This document shows, piece after piece, positions 31,796-33,948 of a stretch of DNA of 33,948 nucleotides (its first letter is position 1; each line of letters starts with the position of its first letter). The position numbers were made by a program, and so were the translations under genes. The DNA comes from an uncultured Rhodospirillales bacterium (GTDB lineage Bacteria > Pseudomonadota > Alphaproteobacteria > Acetobacterales > Acetobacteraceae): assembly GCA_903843125.1 (NCBI GenBank), contig CAIMOR010000541.1:1-33948 (forward strand). Direction: 5' to 3'. Below the pieces are notes generated by a model. It ran no database searches, was not told the DNA's origin, and saw only the letters and a list, made by a program, of their open reading frames with translations.

Positions 31796-32620
31796 ATGGC
31801 TGCGCGCGTCCTGCCCTGCGCCAGACTCCAGGACCCGGAACCGGTGGGGCGAGGACTGGCGGTACCGGCGGTGTCGGTGCCTAATCTGCGGGTTCGTGAG
31901 TTGCTGCTGCCGGCAGGGACGGCTGCTTTCGTACGCCTGTCATGGGCGGGGGCGCCCGGTTGGGCCTCGCCACCGATGCTGCTGGCTCTTGCCGCCACGG
32001 TCCTGCTGCTATGGCAGATGCCAGCGCGGCGGGCCGGGCCGCGTGACGTCGCCGGCTTCGCGCTGGCACTGGCGGCCATTGCGCTGCCAGGCGGCCTGCC
32101 CTGGCTGGCGCTGCCCTGCCTGGCGGTGCTGGCGTTGCCAGGGGCGCAGCTGGCCGGCGTGCTGCTGCTCGGACTGGGCGCCGAAGGCCTGAGCCACGGC
32201 TTGGCCGGCCAGCTGGTACTGGTGCCGGTGGTCGCGGCGGAGGCCTGGGCCACGGCGACGTTGGCCAATCTCTGCGGGACGCCGGCGCACCCTTCCGGCG
32301 CAGCCGTGCTGCTGCCGCATGGCCGGGTGCTGCTGCTGCTGCGCGCGTGTTCCGTGGTTTCGCTGTTCTGGCCCACGCTGCTCGCCACTCTGGCCTTGCC
32401 CGCGCTGCTGCACCGTGCGACGCGGCCTGTCTGGGGCCCGGCGTTGGCGGCCCTTGGACTGATGCTGCTGCTGAACCTGCTGCGTCTGCTGGCCATGGCG
32501 CTGTCGCCCGGCGCGCACGCCTTCCTCCACACGCCCGCCGGCGAGGAGCTGACGGAAATCACCTTCGCCCTGCCGCTCCTGCTGGCTTTGGTATCGGTGC
32601 CGCCGTGCGCTGGCCGCTGA
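31796..32620 (+). CDS. Divergent exosortase (exosortase/archaeosortase family)
   Basis: A 274-residue multi-pass membrane protein with about seven to eight hydrophobic segments. The family triad is visible: Cys185 in RACSVVSLFWPTLLA (compare the ACSG loop of exosortases), Arg230 in LNLLRLLAM (compare ANxxR) and His245 followed by Gly249 in FLHTPAGEE (compare HExxG). Spacing of 45 and 15 residues suits the family. The expected Gly after CS is Val187. The start has no ribosome site and relies on coupling to the substrate gene two bases upstream. It would cleave the sorting tail of the 74-residue protein at the membrane. I cannot assign a named Xrt subfamily. Confidence 0.82.
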   Translation: MAARVLPCARLQDPEPVGRGLAVPAVSVPNLRVRELLLPAGTAAFVRLSWAGAPGWASPPMLLALAATVLLLWQMPARRAGPRDVAGFALALAAIALPGGLPWLALPCLAVLALPGAQLAGVLLLGLGAEGLSHGLAGQLVLVPVVAAEAWATATLANLCGTPAHPSGAAVLLPHGRVLLLLRACSVVSLFWPTLLATLALPALLHRATRPVWGPALAALGLMLLLNLLRLLAMALSPGAHAFLHTPAGEELTEITFALPLLLALVSVPPCAGR

Positions 32621-33015
32621 GCAGCGCCGCGCTGGCCCTGGCGCTGGGCCTGGCCTGGCCCCCCGCCCAGCCGCCGGCCGCGGCCACGGCGCCACGCCAG
32701 GGATTGCCCGGATTCCGCTTGGTGGCGCAGCACAACCTGGTGGCCGAGGGCCGCCTGCACTATGCGCTGCTGCGCAACGCCGCCGGTTGCCAGTTGGTGC
32801 TGGCGCCGCTGGACCAGCCGGAGGAAATGCTGCCGTTGCTGCAACAGGCGCTGCCGGACCACACTTGGCGGTCCGCGGTGCTGCTGCTTGATCAGCAGGC
32901 CTACCCGCTGGGCTCGGCGCTTGGGGTGAACCTGCGGCGCCTGCGCGAAAGGCTGCTGACCGGCACCGCCCCGGCAGCGTGGTTCCTGGCCGACCCGGAG
33001 CAGTGCCGGCGCTGA
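32605..33015 (+). CDS. Unknown exported protein coupled to the exosortase
   Basis: A 136-residue protein starting at a GTG at 32605, inside the last 16 bases of the exosortase gene. The frame is open further upstream, but this start places a hydrophobic segment (SSAALALALGLAW) at the N-terminus as a signal peptide or anchor. The rest is soluble with two Cys (in GCQLVL and near the end, EQCRR) that could form a disulfide in the periplasm. I do not recognise the family. Its place after an exosortase is where EpsI-type partners often stand, but EpsI is longer and no resemblance is evident. Confidence 0.7.
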   Translation: MRWPLSSAALALALGLAWPPAQPPAAATAPRQGLPGFRLVAQHNLVAEGRLHYALLRNAAGCQLVLAPLDQPEEMLPLLQQALPDHTWRSAVLLLDQQAYPLGSALGVNLRRLRERLLTGTAPAAWFLADPEQCRR

Positions 33016-33028
33016 TCGCATTCCGCCT
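33016..33028 (+). promoter_or_regulatory. Regulon dyad-like half site upstream of the 33040 promoter
   Basis: TCGCATTCCGCCT keeps nine consecutive core bases (GCATTCCGC) of the dyad and matches 10 of 13 overall. It ends exactly 11 nt before the -24 box, overlapping the stop region of the preceding gene. Confidence 0.5.
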
Positions 33029-33039
33029 CGCAGTCTGCA

Positions 33040-33055
33040 TGGAACGCGGCTTGCG
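33040..33055 (+). promoter_or_regulatory. Sigma-54 (-24/-12) promoter of the terminal glycosyltransferase
   Basis: TGGAACG-CGGC-TTGCG has GG at 33041-33042 and GC at 33053-33054, with one mismatch in the -24 box. The predicted start near 33066 gives a leader of about 20 nt with CCAGGGA before the ATG at 33086. Confidence 0.65.
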
Positions 33056-33085
33056 ATGCCGCCGCGGACGCCAGGGAACCCTACC

Positions 33086-33948
33086 ATGCACACCCCCGCC
33101 TTCGACTGGAGCATCGCCGTTTTCGCCCGCAATGAGGCCGCCAGCCTGGCACCTTGCCTGGAGGCGATATACGCCGCGCTCGGCGGCCGCTGCGCCGCGG
33201 TGACGCTGGTGCTGAATGGCTGCACCGATGGCTCGGCCGCGCTGGCCGTCGCGCTGGCCGCCCGAGCGCCCGTGCCGGTCCAGGTCTGGCAGATCGGCTT
33301 TGCCGACAAGGCCAATGCCTGGAATCAGTTCATTCACGCGCTGCGCCCCGCCGCCCGCCACTACGCCTTCGTGGACGCCTATGCGCGGGTACAGCCCGGC
33401 GCGCTGGCCGCGCTGCAGGCGGCATTGCAGGCGGCGCCCGAGGCGAATGCCGCCGCCGCGGTCCCGAGCTGCGGCCGCAGCGCCGCTGCCACCCGCGCCG
33501 CCATGCTGGCCAGGCCGGCACTGCATGGCTCCCTGCACGCGTTGCGCGGCAGCTTCGTGGACCGCCTTGCCGCTGCTGGGCAGCGCCTGCCGGTCGGGCT
33601 GTATCGCGGCGACGGGCTGCTGGGCAGCCTGCTGATGCACGACCTCAACGCAGCAGCCAACCCGTGGAACCCCGCGCGCATTGCGGTGGCCGATGGCGCC
33701 AGCTGGGTGACAAGCCCGCTTTCACCGCTACGCCCCGCCGACCTCAAGCGCTACTGGAACCGCCGCATTCAGCAGGCGCGTGGCCGGCTGGAGGACGCGG
33801 CGCTGCGCGAGGCCATCTACCGCGACGGTTTCGCCGGCCTGCCGCGTCACGCCGACGCCATGCTGCTGGAGTGGCTGGCCACCAACCCGGCCCCTGCGGA
33901 CCACTTCACCCGCCTGGCGCTGCAGCGCCTGCGCCAGCCCCGCACCCC
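33086..33948 (+). CDS. Family 2 glycosyltransferase-like protein (partial, runs off the right edge)
   Basis: An open frame of at least 287 codons that continues past the window. The N-terminus FDWSIAVFARNEAASLAPCL and LVLNGCTDGS (41-50) match the GT-A nucleotide-binding fold of family 2. The metal motif region reads FVDAYARV, with Asp97-Ala-Tyr99 where DxD is usual, so metal binding may differ. The ATG at 33086 follows CCAGGGA and a sigma-54 promoter. It is likely an EPS glycosyltransferase, but the substrate and full length are unknown. Confidence 0.85.
   Translation, partial: MHTPAFDWSIAVFARNEAASLAPCLEAIYAALGGRCAAVTLVLNGCTDGSAALAVALAARAPVPVQVWQIGFADKANAWNQFIHALRPAARHYAFVDAYARVQPGALAALQAALQAAPEANAAAAVPSCGRSAAATRAAMLARPALHGSLHALRGSFVDRLAAAGQRLPVGLYRGDGLLGSLLMHDLNAAANPWNPARIAVADGASWVTSPLSPLRPADLKRYWNRRIQQARGRLEDAALREAIYRDGFAGLPRHADAMLLEWLATNPAPADHFTRLALQRLRQPRT

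Overview
The window is a very GC-rich, densely coded stretch from what looks like an alphaproteobacterium, most likely Acetobacteraceae (Roseomonas-like). This is an inference from base composition, GTG starts, overlapping reading frames, an orphan Bug-type binding protein and the gene families present. No rRNA, tRNA, insertion sequence or CRISPR array was seen.

Left third (1-14551), general metabolism and transport. A minus-strand branched-chain amino acid/amide ABC transporter operon reads livK (2717-3898), livH (1848-2717), then one open frame that fuses LivM, LivG and the start of LivF and runs off the left edge. Next is a complete EmrA-EmrB-OprM tripartite efflux operon (8229 down to 4048). 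A Rieske aromatic-ring oxygenase (8402-9670, minus) is divergent from a MarR regulator (9811-10362, plus), with a palindrome between them. A Bug/TctC binding protein, an M3 metallopeptidase and a 3-hydroxyisobutyrate dehydrogenase-like enzyme follow.

Right two thirds (14631-33948), an exopolysaccharide (EPS) locus. It holds seven glycosyltransferases (one cut by the right edge), an initiating sugar phosphotransferase, a hexapeptide acyltransferase and a Wzx-like flippase. It also has a Wzz-type chain-length protein, a separate CpsD-like ATPase with a degenerate P-loop, an outer-membrane export protein with six tandem SLBB domains, two small lipoproteins, a STAS-domain protein and a UDP-sugar epimerase. 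No Wzy polymerase is visible. At the right end lies a compact exosortase unit: a 74-residue protein with an N-terminal signal peptide and a C-terminal PLP/hydrophobic/RRRR sorting tail, a divergent exosortase with a Cys-Arg-His triad, and a 136-residue exported protein of unknown function.

What ties the EPS region together is its promoters. Sigma-54 (-24/-12, GG-N10-GC) elements lie 20-32 nt (from the predicted transcription start) before the first genes of five plus-strand units (15806, 19467, 27678, 31569, 33086), with another in front of the minus-strand glycosyltransferase at 15665. At three of them a 13-nt dyad resembling TTGC-N5-GCAA ends exactly 11 nt before the -24 element; at a fourth the spacing is 21 nt, one helical turn more. 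I read this as one RpoN-dependent regulon that co-controls EPS synthesis, EPS export and a miniature exosortase/CTERM system. This is the most interesting feature of the window.
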